DNA of 64,000 nt from Actinoallomurus iriomotensis (GCF_030269445.1 NZ_BSTJ01000001.1:211898-275897); one strand, 5' to 3'; counted from the first letter of the stretch, positions 8,986 to 21,237 are shown. Notes: generated from the sequence alone by a model not told the origin. Made by a program: numbers and translations.

Positions 8986-9092
8986 CGTGCCTCCCACCAT
9001 GCCGGGCGGCACGGACGGACCCCAGGTGCACGGGCGCCTGCGCGGACGGTGGCCCCCAGCCTCTTTCGCCTCACAACGCCCAGCTTAAACGC

Positions 9093-9509
9093 CTACAACG
9101 ACAATGACGGCTTGAGTTCGAGCAGGCGCGACAGCAGTCCGTTGACGAATCGGGGCGACTCGTCGGTGGACAGCTCGGTGGCCAGGGCCACCGCCTCGCT
9201 GATCGCCACGCCGTCGGGCACCTCGTCGTTCCAGAGCAGCTCGAAGGCGCCCAGCCGCAGGATGTTGCGGTCGACCATCGGCATGCGGTCGAGGGTCCAG
9301 CCGACGGAGTACGTCGCGATCAGCTCGTCGATGCGCTCACGGTGCTGGGCCACGCCCTCGACCAGGCGTCCGAGGAACGCCTGTTCGGCGAGCGGCTGGC
9401 TCGCGTCGGCGGCGCGCCGGGCGAGCACGTCGGCCGGCGGATCGCCGCGGACCTCGGCCTCGTACAGGATCTCCAGCGCTCGCCTGCGGGCCTTGCTGCG
9501 TGCGGCCAC
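9093..9509 (-). CDS. nusB: Transcription antitermination factor NusB
   Basis: NusB binds BoxA RNA with S10/NusE during rRNA transcription antitermination. The 138-residue all-helical protein has the typical basic start MAARSKARRRALEILYEAEV, the core ERIDELI...W.LDRMPMVDRNILRLGAFELL, and the C-terminal NGLLSRLLE. The GTG start lies only two bases after the efp stop, so nusB is the last gene of the aro-pepQ-efp-nusB series, a common actinobacterial arrangement. Length and motifs are standard. Confidence 0.96.
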   Translation of the reverse strand: MAARSKARRRALEILYEAEVRGDPPADVLARRAADASQPLAEQAFLGRLVEGVAQHRERIDELIATYSVGWTLDRMPMVDRNILRLGAFELLWNDEVPDGVAISEAVALATELSTDESPRFVNGLLSRLLELKPSLSL

Positions 9510-9511
9510 GG

Positions 9512-10069
9512 TCAGCCGCGGCCCAGGTAGTCGCCCGACCGGGTGTCGACCTTGATCTTCTCGCCGGTCGTGATGAACAGCGGGACCTGGATGACCGCGC
9601 CGGTCTCGACCGTGGCCGGCTTGGTGCCGCCGGTGGAGCGGTCGCCCTGCAGGCCCGGCTCGGTCTCGGTCACCTCGAGGACGACCGCGGCGGGCAGCTC
9701 GATGTAGAGCGGCGTGTCGTTGTTGAACGCGATCACGGCGTTCTGCTCGGGCAGCAGGTAGTCGGCCGCGTCACCCACGGTGGCGCCGGGGATGTGCGGC
9801 TGGTCGTAGGTCTCGGTGTCCATGAAGACGAAGTCCTCGCCCTCGCGGTAGAGGTACTGCATCTCCCGCTTGTCGACGTTGGCCACGTCGACCTTCGTCC
9901 CGGCGTTGAAGGTCTTGTCGACGACCTTCCCGGAAAGGACGTTCTTGAGCTTGGTGCGGACGAACGCGCCGCCCTTGCCTGGCTTGACGTGCTGGAACTC
10001 CGTGACGGTCCACAGCTGGCCGTCGAGATTCAGCGTCATGCCGTTCTTGAGGTCGTTCGTCGTCGCCAC
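9512..10069 (-). CDS. efp: Elongation factor P
   Basis: EF-P binds between the P and E sites and rescues ribosomes stalled at proline runs. The 185-residue, three-beta-barrel protein includes [12 protein letters not shown] at the N-terminus and the C-terminal signature [20 protein letters not shown]. The tip loop reads [14 protein letters not shown] with Lys32 at the tip. Actinobacterial EF-P proteins usually read PGKGPA here; this one has Gly in place of that Pro (residue 34), which may matter because the actinobacterial subgroup is reported to act without lysine modification. I saw no EF-P lysine-modification enzyme gene in the window. Start GTG 10069. Confidence 0.97.
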   Translation of the reverse strand: MATTNDLKNGMTLNLDGQLWTVTEFQHVKPGKGGAFVRTKLKNVLSGKVVDKTFNAGTKVDVANVDKREMQYLYREGEDFVFMDTETYDQPHIPGATVGDAADYLLPEQNAVIAFNNDTPLYIELPAAVVLEVTETEPGLQGDRSTGGTKPATVETGAVIQVPLFITTGEKIKVDTRSGDYLGRG

Positions 10070-10104
10070 GTGCGATGTTCTCCTGCGTCGGCGGCCTGCC
10101 GCGT

Positions 10105-11172
10105 CTAGATGACGAGCAGTTCCTTGGTCGTCTTGGTGAGCAGCTCCGCGCCGTCCGTACGGACGACCAGAGTGTCTTCGATGCGCACTCCGCCGCGCCC
10201 CGCGAGGTAGACGCCGGGCTCGACGGTGATCGGAACTCGATCCGTCAGTTTACCGGTCTTGTCGTACCCGAGGAGCGGTGCCTCGTGGATCTCCAGTCCG
10301 ACACCGTGCCCGAGGCCGTGCGGGAAGTCGTCGGCGTGCCCGGCGGCGTCGATGACGTCGCGCGACGCGGCGTCGACGTCCTTGGTGGCGGCCTCCGGGA
10401 CCGCGGCCTCGACGCCCGCGCGTTGCGCGGCCGCGACCAGGTCGTAGATATCCCGCAGCGCGCCCGCGGCGGATCCGATGGCGACGGTGCGCGTCATGTC
10501 GGCGTGGTAGCCGCCGTACAGCGCACCGAAGTCCATGGTGACGAAGTCGCCGGACTCGATCACGCGGGCGCCGGGCACGTGGTGCGGGATCGCGCCGTTC
10601 GGCCCGCTCGCCACGATGGAGGCGAATGCGGGCCGCTCCGCGCCGAGGTCGACCATCGACCGCTCCAGCGCGACGGCGATCTCCCGCTCGGTGCGGCCGG
10701 GCCGGATGAACGGCAGCACCGCGTCGAACGCGCGGTCGGTGATCGCGCAGGCCTCGCGCAGCAGCGCGATCTCGTCCTCGTCCTTGATCTGGCGCAGCTC
10801 CTCGACGGCGCGGCCCAGCGGAACCAGCTCGACGCCCTCGAGCTTCGCGGCGAGCTCGCGGTGCGCCTCCACGGTCACGTCGTGCGCCTCGAAGGCGAGC
10901 CGCCCGGACGCGCGTGAGCCCAGCGCGCCGGCGGTGTCGCGGTCGACGACGCACTCCAGCTCCGGGCACACGCGCGCCGCGGTACCCGCGTAGCGCCCGT
11001 CGGTGCCGAGCACCGCGGTGCCGTCGGCGCCCACAAGGAGAGCGGCGTTGGAGCTGGCCAGACCGGACAGGTAACGGACGTTGACCAGCCGGGTGACCAG
11101 GGCGAAGTCGGCTCCCTGGTCGGCCACGAGCGCGGCCAGGCGCGCGCGGCGTGTCTCATGGATCCCGGGCAT
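10105..11172 (-). CDS. M24-family Xaa-Pro aminopeptidase/dipeptidase
   Basis: A 355-residue creatinase-fold metallopeptidase that cleaves Xaa-Pro bonds in peptides. The N-terminal creatinase domain covers about residues 1-130. The catalytic domain holds the dinuclear metal ligands: Asp in [17 protein letters not shown] (two Asp), His in [13 protein letters not shown], and Glu in ITVEPGVYL and RIEDTLVV. The usual genomic place is between aroQ and efp, as here, although a 2.9-kb module now separates it from aroQ. A functional link to EF-P and proline-rich proteins is often suspected but not shown. Confidence 0.93.
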   Translation of the reverse strand: MPGIHETRRARLAALVADQGADFALVTRLVNVRYLSGLASSNAALLVGADGTAVLGTDGRYAGTAARVCPELECVVDRDTAGALGSRASGRLAFEAHDVTVEAHRELAAKLEGVELVPLGRAVEELRQIKDEDEIALLREACAITDRAFDAVLPFIRPGRTEREIAVALERSMVDLGAERPAFASIVASGPNGAIPHHVPGARVIESGDFVTMDFGALYGGYHADMTRTVAIGSAAGALRDIYDLVAAAQRAGVEAAVPEAATKDVDAASRDVIDAAGHADDFPHGLGHGVGLEIHEAPLLGYDKTGKLTDRVPITVEPGVYLAGRGGVRIEDTLVVRTDGAELLTKTTKELLVI

Positions 11173-11225
11173 GCCCCGACTGTACGCGCCGGCGCGCCCG
11201 GCGGCACACCGGGCCGGGCGGTCGC

Positions 11226-12272
11226 TCAGACGGAGGCCGCCAGGTCACGCACCTTCTCGATCAGTTTGACGCGCTCCGCGTGGTCGCCGGCGATCGGCGT
11301 GACGTTGAGCGTCGTGACGCCCGACTCCTTCAGCGCCACGAGCCGGTCGCGCACGAAGCCCTCGGTGCCGATCAGCGAGGTCTTCTGCAGCAGCTCGTAC
11401 GGGACCTTCTCGGCGGCCTCCTGCTTCTTGCCGTCGAGATAGAGGTCCTGGATCTCCTCGGCCTCCCGCTCGTAGCCGTAGCGGCAGGCGAGGTCGTTGT
11501 AGAAGTTGCGGCCCTTGGCGCCCATGCCGCCGATGTAGAGGGCGGCCATGGGGCGGCCGAAGTCGAGGTAGCCCTCGACGTCGTCGCCGATCGCCAGGGG
11601 CGCCTGCGCGACGACGTCCAGCTCGCCGAGCGCGGGGTCGCGCTTGGCCTTGCCCTTGGCCAGGGCCTCGCCCCACACGCGGTCCGCCTTCTCCGGGACG
11701 TAGAAGATCGGCTCCCAGCCCTCGGCCAGCTCGGCGGTCATCTCGACGTTCTTGGGGCCGAGCGACGCGATGATGATCGGGATGCGCTCGCGCACGGGAT
11801 GGTTGATCAGCTTCAGTGGCTTGCCGAGGCCGGTGCCCTGATCGGCGGGGAGCGGCAGCTTGTAGTACCGGCCGTCGTAGGACAGGCGCTCGCGGCGCCA
11901 CACCGCGCGGCAGATCTCGATGATCTCCCGGGTGCGGCCGACGGGCGCGTGGTACGGCACGCCGTGCCAGCCCTCGATGACCTGCGGGCCCGACGCGCCG
12001 ATGCCCAGCACGAACCGGCCGTCGGAGACGTAGTCCAGGCCGGCGGCGGTCATCGCGGTCAGGGTCGGGGTACGCGAGTAGATCTGGAGGATGCCCGAGG
12101 CGATCTGCAGCCGCTCCGTACGCGCGGCGATGAAGCCGAGCTGGCTCACGGCGTCGTAGCTGTACGCCTCCGGCACGAACACGATGTCGAGCCCGGCCTT
12201 CTCGTAGTCGGCGAGCTCATCGACGGTCTCCCTGAAGCCCCCCGCGTAGTTGAGGGACATCCCGATACGCAT
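11226..12272 (-). CDS. LLM-class F420-dependent oxidoreductase (Rv3520c-like)
   Basis: A luciferase-like-monooxygenase TIM-barrel enzyme expected to use coenzyme F420. The 348-residue product starts MRIGMSLNYAGG and contains FVPEAYSYDAVSQLGFIAAR, SGILQIYSRTPTLTAMTAAG and DYVSDGRFVLGIGASGPQV, which match the Rv3520c-type F420 subfamily. I chose ATG 12272, preceded by GAGAGG, because a longer open frame to 12587 adds only low-complexity sequence. It lies downstream of the thioesterase gene on the same strand and may share its TetR-like operators. The physiological substrate is unknown. Confidence 0.92.
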   Translation of the reverse strand: MRIGMSLNYAGGFRETVDELADYEKAGLDIVFVPEAYSYDAVSQLGFIAARTERLQIASGILQIYSRTPTLTAMTAAGLDYVSDGRFVLGIGASGPQVIEGWHGVPYHAPVGRTREIIEICRAVWRRERLSYDGRYYKLPLPADQGTGLGKPLKLINHPVRERIPIIIASLGPKNVEMTAELAEGWEPIFYVPEKADRVWGEALAKGKAKRDPALGELDVVAQAPLAIGDDVEGYLDFGRPMAALYIGGMGAKGRNFYNDLACRYGYEREAEEIQDLYLDGKKQEAAEKVPYELLQKTSLIGTEGFVRDRLVALKESGVTTLNVTPIAGDHAERVKLIEKVRDLAASV

Positions 12273-12331
12273 GCCGCGGCACCTCTCAGCCGTTCCGTCC
12301 AAAAACCGAATCAGGTTCAGTAATAGCGTAG

Positions 12332-12754
12332 TCAGGCCGGCCTGAACACCATGCAGGTGCTCGTGCCGTGGGCGACCAGGCGGCCCTCCTCGTCCGTGAC
12401 GCGCCCCTCGGTGGTGGCGATCCGGCCGCCCAGGTGGATCGTGGTGCCCTCGCAGCGGAGCCCGACGCCGTCGAGCCGTACGGGACGCACGAAGTTCACC
12501 TTCAACTCCAGCGTCGTGTAACCCGCGCCGTCGGGCAGCGAGGTGTGCACGGCGCAGCCCATCGCCGAGTCGAGCAGGGTGCTGCACACGCCGCCGTGCA
12601 GCGTGCCCAGCGGGTTGCCGAAGTCGGGCCGGGTCCGCAGCGTGAACACCACCCGCCCGGGTTCGAGCGTCTCGACCGTCATGCCGAGCAGCGACCCGAT
12701 GCCCGTCACCCGCCCGTCCAGCAACGCCTTCAGCTGATCAAGTCCGGTCGGCAC
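12332..12754 (-). CDS. PaaI-family hotdog thioesterase
   Basis: A 140-residue hotdog-fold acyl-CoA thioesterase related to PaaI/YbgC. The motif FGNPLGTLHGGVCSTLLDSAMG (about residues 45-66) carries the HGG and catalytic Asp region; LKVNFVRPVR follows, typical of the family. I chose GTG 12754 because GAGGAGG lies five bases upstream. The in-frame ATG at 12781 would fall inside a palindromic operator and looks wrong. The gene is divergent from tetR (12831), and operator 1 lies immediately upstream of its ribosome-binding site, so it is a likely target of that repressor, together with the F420 oxidoreductase. Confidence 0.9.
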   Translation of the reverse strand: MPTGLDQLKALLDGRVTGIGSLLGMTVETLEPGRVVFTLRTRPDFGNPLGTLHGGVCSTLLDSAMGCAVHTSLPDGAGYTTLELKVNFVRPVRLDGVGLRCEGTTIHLGGRIATTEGRVTDEEGRLVAHGTSTCMVFRPA

Positions 12755-12765
12755 GGCATCCTCCT

Positions 12766-12811
12766 CTATGACGGTCGGCATAGTGAGGCTCTTCTATGAT
12801 GGACGTCATAG
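12766..12811. promoter_or_regulatory. Two tandem TetR-type operators
   Basis: Two 18-bp palindromes share the half-site CTATG. O1 is CTATGACGGTCGGCATAG (12766-12783) and O2 is CTATGATGGACGTCATAG (12794-12811, 6-bp perfect arms). Their centres are 28 bp apart. O1 abuts the thioesterase ribosome-binding site and O2 lies 19 bases before the tetR ATG, so a single regulator could control both directions. Confidence 0.8.
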
Positions 12812-12830
12812 TCAAGGTGGTGAACGTCTC

Positions 12831-13391
12831 ATGGCCTCCGACTCCCGGGAGCGGATGGTGCGCAGCGCGGCCTACCTGCTGCGCGAACACGGCTACAGCG
12901 GCACGGCGTTCAGCGACGTCATCGCGCACAGCGGGGCGCCGCGCGGCTCGATTTACCACCACTTCCCCGGCGGCAAGGAGCAGCTCGCCGAGGAGGCCGT
13001 ACGGTACGCGGGCGACTTCGTGGCCGCCGGCGTCCGCGCCGCCACCCGCGACGACGACCCGGTGGCGGCGGTCCGGGCGTTCAGCGGCTGGTGGCGTCGC
13101 GTACTGGTGGACAGCGACTTCCGCGCGGGCTGCCCGATCGTCGCGGTGATCACGGAGTCGCGGCTCGCCGACGCCGCGGCGGCGGCGTTCCGGCGCTGGC
13201 AGGACGCGCTGGCGGCCGGCCTGGTCTCCGCGGGGGCGACGCCCGAACGCGCCGCGCGGGTCGCGACGCTGGTCATCGCCTCGGCCGAGGGCGCGACCCT
13301 GCTGTGCCGGGCGCGCCGTTCGCTGGAGCCGTTCGACGACGTGGTGGCGGAACTGGAGGACCTCATCGCCTCGGCGTGCGAGAAGGGGTGA
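12831..13391 (+). CDS. TetR-family repressor (LmrA/YxaF-like)
   Basis: A 186-residue TetR-family regulator. The N-terminal helix-turn-helix spans about residues 5-50, with AAYLLREHGYSGTAFSDVIA and GAPRGSIYHHFPGGKEQL. The ligand domain includes FRAGCPIVAV, typical of the LmrA/YxaF group. I chose ATG 12831; the upstream frame from 12768 runs through the operators. Two palindromes at 12766-12811 lie directly upstream, consistent with autorepression and control of the divergent thioesterase. The inducer is not evident. Confidence 0.93.
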   Translation: MASDSRERMVRSAAYLLREHGYSGTAFSDVIAHSGAPRGSIYHHFPGGKEQLAEEAVRYAGDFVAAGVRAATRDDDPVAAVRAFSGWWRRVLVDSDFRAGCPIVAVITESRLADAAAAAFRRWQDALAAGLVSAGATPERAARVATLVIASAEGATLLCRARRSLEPFDDVVAELEDLIASACEKG

Positions 13392-13422
13392 GAGCGGGGC
13401 GGGCCCCTGAGATCATGCGCGC

Positions 13423-14052
13423 ATGACGCCCGACGAGTTGCTCACCACCACTCGCACCGTACGCCGGCGGCTCGACCTGACCCGCCCGGTCCCGCCCGAG
13501 CTGATCCGCGAATGCCTGGAGATCGCGCTGCAGGCGCCGAGCGGCGGCAACAAACAGGGCTGGCACTGGATCGTCGTCACCGACCCGGACCAGCGCGCGG
13601 CGATCGGCCGGGTGTTCACGCGGGCCGCGCGGGAGTACCTGGCGTCGGACCACGCGGCGCCCCGGCTGTTCGCCGACGACCCGGAGCGCGCGCCGGTCCA
13701 GCGCCGCATCGGTGAGGGCGTCGCGTACCTCGCCGAGCACATCGCGGAGGTGCCGGTGCTGGTCATCCCCTGCCTGCGCGTCACCACCGTGCCGAGCGGC
13801 GGGCAGGCCGGGCTGTGGGCCTCACTGCACCCGGCGACGTGGAGCTACATGCTGGCCGCCCGCGCCCGAGGGCTCGGGACCGCGTGGACGGCGCTGCATC
13901 TCGCGTACGAGCGGGAGGTCGCCGGGCTGCTCGGGCTGCCGGACGACATCCGCCAGGGCTCGCTGATCCCGACGGCCTACTACACCGGGGAGACGTTCCG
14001 CCCGGCGCGGCGACAGCCGCTGGAGGAGGTTCTGCACCTCGACCGCTGGTGA
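13423..14052 (+). CDS. Nitroreductase-family flavoprotein
   Basis: A 209-residue FMN-binding nitroreductase-fold oxidoreductase. The N-terminal TTTRTVRRRLDLTRPVPPE supplies the conserved basic FMN-phosphate contact, and APSGGNKQGWHWIVV is the classic flavin-binding segment. GLGTAWTALHL and the LGLP motif follow in the C-terminal half. It lies 31 bases after tetR on the same strand and is convergent with aroQ. The family reduces nitro groups, quinones or enals and sometimes does other chemistry; the substrate is unknown. It probably belongs to the same small regulated module as the F420 oxidoreductase and thioesterase. Confidence 0.9.
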   Translation: MTPDELLTTTRTVRRRLDLTRPVPPELIRECLEIALQAPSGGNKQGWHWIVVTDPDQRAAIGRVFTRAAREYLASDHAAPRLFADDPERAPVQRRIGEGVAYLAEHIAEVPVLVIPCLRVTTVPSGGQAGLWASLHPATWSYMLAARARGLGTAWTALHLAYEREVAGLLGLPDDIRQGSLIPTAYYTGETFRPARRQPLEEVLHLDRW

Positions 14053-14112
14053 CCCTCGCTCAGCCCACCGTCAGGGCCGGGCCGTCGTGCGCCGCCTCCC
14101 GGGCCGAGGTGG

Positions 14113-14568
14113 CTAGGACGCCGACTCGGCGAGGAGCTCGGCGACGGCCTGGAGGGCGAGGACGTACGAGAAGGTGCCGAAGCCGGCGATGGTGCCCGAC
14201 GCCACGCCCGCGACGACCGAGGTGTGGCGGAACTCCTCGCGGGCCGCCGGGTTGGAGATGTGCACCTCGATCAGCGGCGCCGTGCGCTGCGCGATGGCGT
14301 CGCGTACGGCGTAGGAGTAGTGCGTGAAGGCGGCCGGGTTCAGCACGACCGGGATGTGCCCGTCGGCGGCCTCGTGCAGCCAGCCGATCAGCTCCGCCTC
14401 GTCGTCGGTCTGGCGCACCTCGGCGTGCAGGCCCAGGCGGCGCGCCGTGTCGCGGCACAGGCCGGCCAGGTCGTCGAAGGTCGCGGCGCCGTACACGTCC
14501 GGCTCACGGCTGCCCAGCCGGCCGAGGTTGGGACCGTTCAGGACCAGCACCTCTGCCATGGGGTTCAT
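14113..14568 (-). CDS. aroQ: Type II 3-dehydroquinate dehydratase
   Basis: AroQ converts 3-dehydroquinate to 3-dehydroshikimate, step three of the shikimate pathway. The 151-residue product has [20 protein letters not shown] (active-site region), the lid-loop region with [21 protein letters not shown], and the substrate-binding [16 protein letters not shown] and [17 protein letters not shown]. All key segments are present. ATG 14568 overlaps the aroB stop by four bases (ATGA), so the gene is translationally coupled; a second ATG at 14559 is possible. Confidence 0.96.
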   Translation of the reverse strand: MNPMAEVLVLNGPNLGRLGSREPDVYGAATFDDLAGLCRDTARRLGLHAEVRQTDDEAELIGWLHEAADGHIPVVLNPAAFTHYSYAVRDAIAQRTAPLIEVHISNPAAREEFRHTSVVAGVASGTIAGFGTFSYVLALQAVAELLAESAS

Positions 14569-15632
14569 CGGGCCACCCGTTCGTAGGCGGACCTCAGCAG
14601 GTCCTCGTCCGGATTCTCCAGGCGGCCCGGGACGGCCAGGTCGTCCAGCACGACGAACCGGAGCCGGGCGCCGCGCGCCTTCTTGTCGACGCGCATCGTC
14701 TCGCGCAGCTCCGCCCAGGCCTCGACCGCGTACGACGTCGGCAGGCCCACCGCGGTGAGGATCTCCCGGTGACGCTTGACGACGTCGGCGTCCAACCGCC
14801 CGGCCAGGCAGGCCAGCTCGGCGGCGTACACCATGCCGATCGCGACCGCGTCGCCGTGCCGGAAGTGGTACCCCTCGACCTTCTCGATCGCGTGGCCGAG
14901 CGTGTGGCCGTAGTTGAGGATCTCCCGGAGACCGCTCTCCCTCAGGTCCTCCGACACGACCCGCGCCTTGATCGCGATGGCGCGCTCGATCAGTTCGAGC
15001 GTGTGCGGCCCGTCCGGACGGCCCGCCGCCTCCGGGTCCTCCTCGATCAGCTCCAGGATGCGGGGATCGGCGATGAACCCGGCCTTGATCACCTCGGCGA
15101 GGCCGGCGACGTAGTCCTCGCGCGGCATGGTCACGAGCGTGGCCAGGTCGCACAGGACGCCGGCGGGCGGATGGAAGGCCCCGACGAGGTTCTTGCCCTC
15201 GGGGATGTCGATCGCGGTCTTGCCGCCGACGGCCGCGTCGACCATGCCGAGGAGCGTGGTCGGCACCAGCACGGCGCGTACGCCGCGCAGCCAGGTCGCG
15301 GCGGCGAACCCGGCGAGGTCCGTCGTGGCCCCTCCGCCGACGCCGACGATCGCGTCCGACCGGGTCATGCCCAGGCCGGCGAACGCGGACCACAGCCCGG
15401 CCAGCACGTTGACGTCCTTGCCCGCCTCGCCGTCGGGCACCGGCAGCGGGCGCGCGTCGTACCCGGCGGCGGTGAGCGCGTGGCAGACCGGCCGCGCGAT
15501 CTCCGGCAGCCCCTCGGCGTGCACGACGGCGACGGTCCCGGCCTCGCCGAGCAGCGAGGGCAGCTCGCCGAGCACCCCGGTGCCGATCACCACGTCGTAG
15601 GGGGCGTCGCCGCCGACCCGGACACGGCTCAT
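14565..15632 (-). CDS. aroB: 3-dehydroquinate synthase
   Basis: AroB cyclises DAHP to 3-dehydroquinate using NAD+ and a divalent metal. The 355-residue protein has the nucleotide-binding [21 protein letters not shown], then [19 protein letters not shown], and the metal-site segments GLAEVIKAG and [11 protein letters not shown]. Length is typical. It overlaps aroK and aroQ by four bases on each side, forming a tightly coupled aroC-K-B-Q operon on the minus strand. Confidence 0.97.
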   Translation of the reverse strand: MSRVRVGGDAPYDVVIGTGVLGELPSLLGEAGTVAVVHAEGLPEIARPVCHALTAAGYDARPLPVPDGEAGKDVNVLAGLWSAFAGLGMTRSDAIVGVGGGATTDLAGFAAATWLRGVRAVLVPTTLLGMVDAAVGGKTAIDIPEGKNLVGAFHPPAGVLCDLATLVTMPREDYVAGLAEVIKAGFIADPRILELIEEDPEAAGRPDGPHTLELIERAIAIKARVVSEDLRESGLREILNYGHTLGHAIEKVEGYHFRHGDAVAIGMVYAAELACLAGRLDADVVKRHREILTAVGLPTSYAVEAWAELRETMRVDKKARGARLRFVVLDDLAVPGRLENPDEDLLRSAYERVAR

Positions 15633-16129
15633 GAAAGCCCCTTGACGATCTCGTCGACGATGTCGTCGGGCTCGCGCTCGTCCGTGGCGACCCGGATCGT
15701 GGCGAGACCCTCGTAGATCGGCCGGCGCTCCTCCATCAGCTTGCGGAACTGGCTGCGCGGGTTGAGCACGAGGAGCGGGCGCGCCGAGGCGAGGCCGACC
15801 CGCTTGACCGCGTCCGACAGCCCGACCTCCAGGTAGACGACCGGCACCTCCGCCAGGTCGGCCTGGGTGCCGGGGTCGAGGACGGAGCCGCCGCCGAGGG
15901 CGAGCACCCCGTCGTGCGCGGTGAGCGCCTCCTGAACCGCCGCGCGTTCGAGTGCACGGAAGCGCTCCTCGCCGTCGTCGACGAAGATCTCCCCGATCGG
16001 CTTGCCGGCCACGGCCTCGACGTCGTGGTCGGTGTCGCGGAAGTCGACTCCGAGCCGCTCCGCGAGGAGGCGTCCGACCGTGGTCTTGCCCGACCCGGGC
16101 GGGCCGATGACGACGGCCTTGGGTTTCAT
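15629..16129 (-). CDS. aroK: Shikimate kinase
   Basis: AroK phosphorylates shikimate at O3. The 166-residue P-loop kinase has Walker [13 protein letters not shown] near residue 9, the DTDHDVE motif binding Mg and shikimate, the GGGSVLDP shikimate-binding segment, and the lid with [12 protein letters not shown]. It overlaps aroC (ATGA) and aroB (ATGA) by four bases. Complete and ordinary. Confidence 0.96.
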   Translation of the reverse strand: MKPKAVVIGPPGSGKTTVGRLLAERLGVDFRDTDHDVEAVAGKPIGEIFVDDGEERFRALERAAVQEALTAHDGVLALGGGSVLDPGTQADLAEVPVVYLEVGLSDAVKRVGLASARPLLVLNPRSQFRKLMEERRPIYEGLATIRVATDEREPDDIVDEIVKGLS

Positions 16130-17301
16130 TTGATCACCAGTGAGGATAGGTAGCCCTGCAGGTTCCTGGCGGTCTCCTCGACGGAGTCGCCGCCGAACTT
16201 CTCGACCGCGGCCTCGGCGATGACCAGGGCCACCATCGCCTCGGCCACCACGCCCGCGGCCGGGACGGCGGTGACGTCGCTGCGCTGGTTGATGGCCTTG
16301 GCCGGCTCGCCGGACAGCACGTCGATCGTGGACAGTGCGCGCGGCACCGTGGAGATGGGCTTCATGGCGGCGCGGACCCGCAGGGTCTCCCCGGTCGTCA
16401 TGCCGCCCTCGACGCCGCCGGCGCGGTTGGTGACCCGCCGGATCTCCCCGTCGCGCACGATCTCGTCGTGTGCCTCCGAGCCCCGCCGCGCGGCGGGGCG
16501 GAAGCCGTCGCCGACCTCGACGCCCTTGATCGCCTGGATGCCCATGAGGGCCGCGGCGAGACGCGAGTCGAGGCGCCGGTCCCAGTGGACGTGGCTGCCC
16601 AGGCCCGGCGGCAGGCCGTGCACGACGACCTCGACCACGCCGCCGAGCGTGTCGCCGTCCTTCTTGACCTGCTCGATGTGCGCCACGATCGCGGCGCTGG
16701 TGTCCGGGTCGAGGCAGCGGACCGGGTCGGCGTCGACGCGCTCGAGGTCGCCGGGCTCGGGGACCACGCCCTCGGGGACGCTCACCTCACCGAGCGCGAC
16801 CACGTGGCTGAGGATCTCCACGCCGAGCGCCTGACGGCAGAAGGCGCGCGCGACCTCGCCGATCGCCACCCGGGCGGCCGTCTCGCGGGCGCTGGCGCGT
16901 TCGAGGATCGGCCGGGCGTCGTCGAAGCCGTACTTCTGCATGCCGACGAGGTCGGCGTGGCCCGGGCGGGGCCGCGACAGCGGCGCGTTGCGCGCCTGCT
17001 CGGCGAGCACGTCGGGGTCGACCGGGTCGGCCGCCATCACCGTCTCCCACTTGGGCCACTCGGTGTTGCCCACGCGGATCGCGATCGGGCCGCCGAGCGT
17101 ACGGCCGTGGCGGATGCCGCCGATGATCTCGACTTCGTCCTGCTCGAACTTCATGCGGGCGCCGCGTCCGTAGCCCAGGCGCCGGCGGCGCAGTGCCTCG
17201 GCGATGTCGGCCGAGGTCACGGCCACACCGGAGGGCAGCCCTTCGAGGATCGCGGCGAGGGCCGGGCCATGCGACTCCCCCGCGGTCAGCCAGCGCAACA
17301 T
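16126..17301 (-). CDS. aroC: Chorismate synthase
   Basis: AroC uses reduced FMN to convert EPSP to chorismate, the last shikimate step. The 391-residue protein begins [20 protein letters not shown] and contains [47 protein letters not shown] and the C-terminal [17 protein letters not shown], all family signatures. I chose ATG 17301, which begins the conserved sequence; an upstream ATG at 17352 adds 17 non-conserved residues. It is first in the aroC-K-B-Q operon, with about 135 bases of upstream sequence separating it from vapC. Confidence 0.97.
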   Translation of the reverse strand: MLRWLTAGESHGPALAAILEGLPSGVAVTSADIAEALRRRRLGYGRGARMKFEQDEVEIIGGIRHGRTLGGPIAIRVGNTEWPKWETVMAADPVDPDVLAEQARNAPLSRPRPGHADLVGMQKYGFDDARPILERASARETAARVAIGEVARAFCRQALGVEILSHVVALGEVSVPEGVVPEPGDLERVDADPVRCLDPDTSAAIVAHIEQVKKDGDTLGGVVEVVVHGLPPGLGSHVHWDRRLDSRLAAALMGIQAIKGVEVGDGFRPAARRGSEAHDEIVRDGEIRRVTNRAGGVEGGMTTGETLRVRAAMKPISTVPRALSTIDVLSGEPAKAINQRSDVTAVPAAGVVAEAMVALVIAEAAVEKFGGDSVEETARNLQGYLSSLVIK

Positions 17302-17436
17302 GCGGTAAATACTTTCATGTACGAGCGGCGCCTCACGCAGCCGTCCCAGCATCCGGACCCGGGCGGCCGTCGGGAACCGGGTGCCGGGGTCCCGACGGCA
17401 GCCGCGTTCGGGGTCGTGACCGGCCGCGCGTCGTCG

Positions 17437-17865
17437 TCACAGCGGATTCCGGATGCTCAGGCCGGAGAACCGGCTGAAGTCACGATCCACGGTCCACAGC
17501 TCCCGCACTCCGTGCGCGGCGCACAGAGCGGCGATCCTTCCGTCGTGTACGAGCGGTCCGGCGATCTTGCCCTCCATGAGCATCGACCGGAGTGCGTCCC
17601 AATAGCCGGTCCCCTCGCCGAGCGTCACCAGCGACGGCGAGGCGAGCCACGCCTCGATCTGGTCGATCGCCTGCTCGGCGGTGCTGGGAGGGACGTAGAT
17701 ACGCGGATGCGTGACGACGGAGAAGAACTCATGCACGCATGGCCACGGGATCGCCCACGGAGCGCGCCCTTCGGCCAGTTCCCGCACGCGGGACGCGGCA
17801 GCGAGATGAAACGCACTGTCTCGCCGATGCGCGTAAACCAGAACGTTGGTGTCGACAGCGATCAC
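17437..17865 (-). CDS. vapC: VapC-type PIN-domain toxin RNase
   Basis: VapC toxins are Mg-dependent endoribonucleases, many of which cut tRNA. The 142-residue PIN domain begins VIAVDTNVLVYAHRRDSAFH with the first catalytic Asp; a second acidic region lies around VHEFFSVVT, and LWTVDRDFSRF near the C-terminus supplies later acidic residues. GTG 17865 overlaps the vapB stop by four bases (GTGA), the usual antitoxin-toxin coupling. Adjacent genes are aroC and the glycyl-tRNA synthetase. The RNA target is unknown. Confidence 0.92.
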   Translation of the reverse strand: MIAVDTNVLVYAHRRDSAFHLAAASRVRELAEGRAPWAIPWPCVHEFFSVVTHPRIYVPPSTAEQAIDQIEAWLASPSLVTLGEGTGYWDALRSMLMEGKIAGPLVHDGRIAALCAAHGVRELWTVDRDFSRFSGLSIRNPL

Positions 17866-18104
17866 AGACGTTCCCCGTACGCCATCGCTCGAAGCTCTTC
17901 CCACGAAGCGCCGCGCGCCTCCGGGCGAAGGCCCTCTCCGTCCACGGCCGCGTCCGGGAGAGTCCATCGGCCGCCGCGCGCCCGCCGTTCGAGAACCGCT
18001 CTCAGGCCCTCTTCGATCAGCGATCTCAGCGTGGCGCCCTCCTGACTCGCGATCCGGCGCGCCTCCTGCAGGAGCCCATCGGAGATCTCCACTGTGGTCT
18101 TCAT
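17862..18104 (-). CDS. vapB: VapB-type antitoxin (ribbon-helix-helix)
   Basis: An 80-residue antitoxin. The N-terminal MKTTVEISDGLLQEARRIAS is a ribbon-helix-helix DNA-binding segment; the C-terminal half (GRWTLPDAAVDGEG and WEELRAMAYGERL) is expected to wrap and inhibit VapC. I chose ATG 18104, where the ribbon-helix-helix begins. Three ATGGG direct repeats at 8-bp spacing lie just upstream (18118-18138) and probably form its operator, so the pair should autorepress. Confidence 0.9.
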   Translation of the reverse strand: MKTTVEISDGLLQEARRIASQEGATLRSLIEEGLRAVLERRARGGRWTLPDAAVDGEGLRPEARGASWEELRAMAYGERL

Positions 18105-18117
18105 ATGGCCGACCATA

Positions 18118-18138
18118 CCCATGGACCCATATTCCCAT
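18118..18138. promoter_or_regulatory. Three 8-bp direct repeats upstream of vapBC (putative VapB operator)
   Basis: On the plus strand CCCAT occurs at 18118, 18126 and 18134, exactly 8 bp apart (ATGGG on the coding strand), 14 bases upstream of the vapB ATG. A degenerate CCAT lies at 18113. Regularly spaced short repeats fit binding by ribbon-helix-helix dimers side by side. Confidence 0.6.
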
Positions 18139-18182
18139 ACGCCACTACTCGGCGTCGCCGCTTCAACGCTGAAAGTGATGGG

Positions 18183-21158
<2,976 letters not shown>

Positions 21159-21196
21159 GTCCCGAGCCTAACGAGACACGGCGCCCCCCTGCGCGC

Positions 21197-21237
21197 CCGC
21201 CGCCCGGCGCGCCGGAGAACCGGAAGCCGGGCGGCGG
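21197..21237 (-). terminator. Perfect 12-bp hairpin after the SseB-like gene
   Basis: CCGCCGCCCGGC (21197-21208) and GCCGGGCGGCGG (21226-21237) pair perfectly around a 17-base loop. It lies ten bases downstream of the SseB-like stop and before the glyQS start on the same strand, fitting a terminator that separates the two transcripts. Confidence 0.6.
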
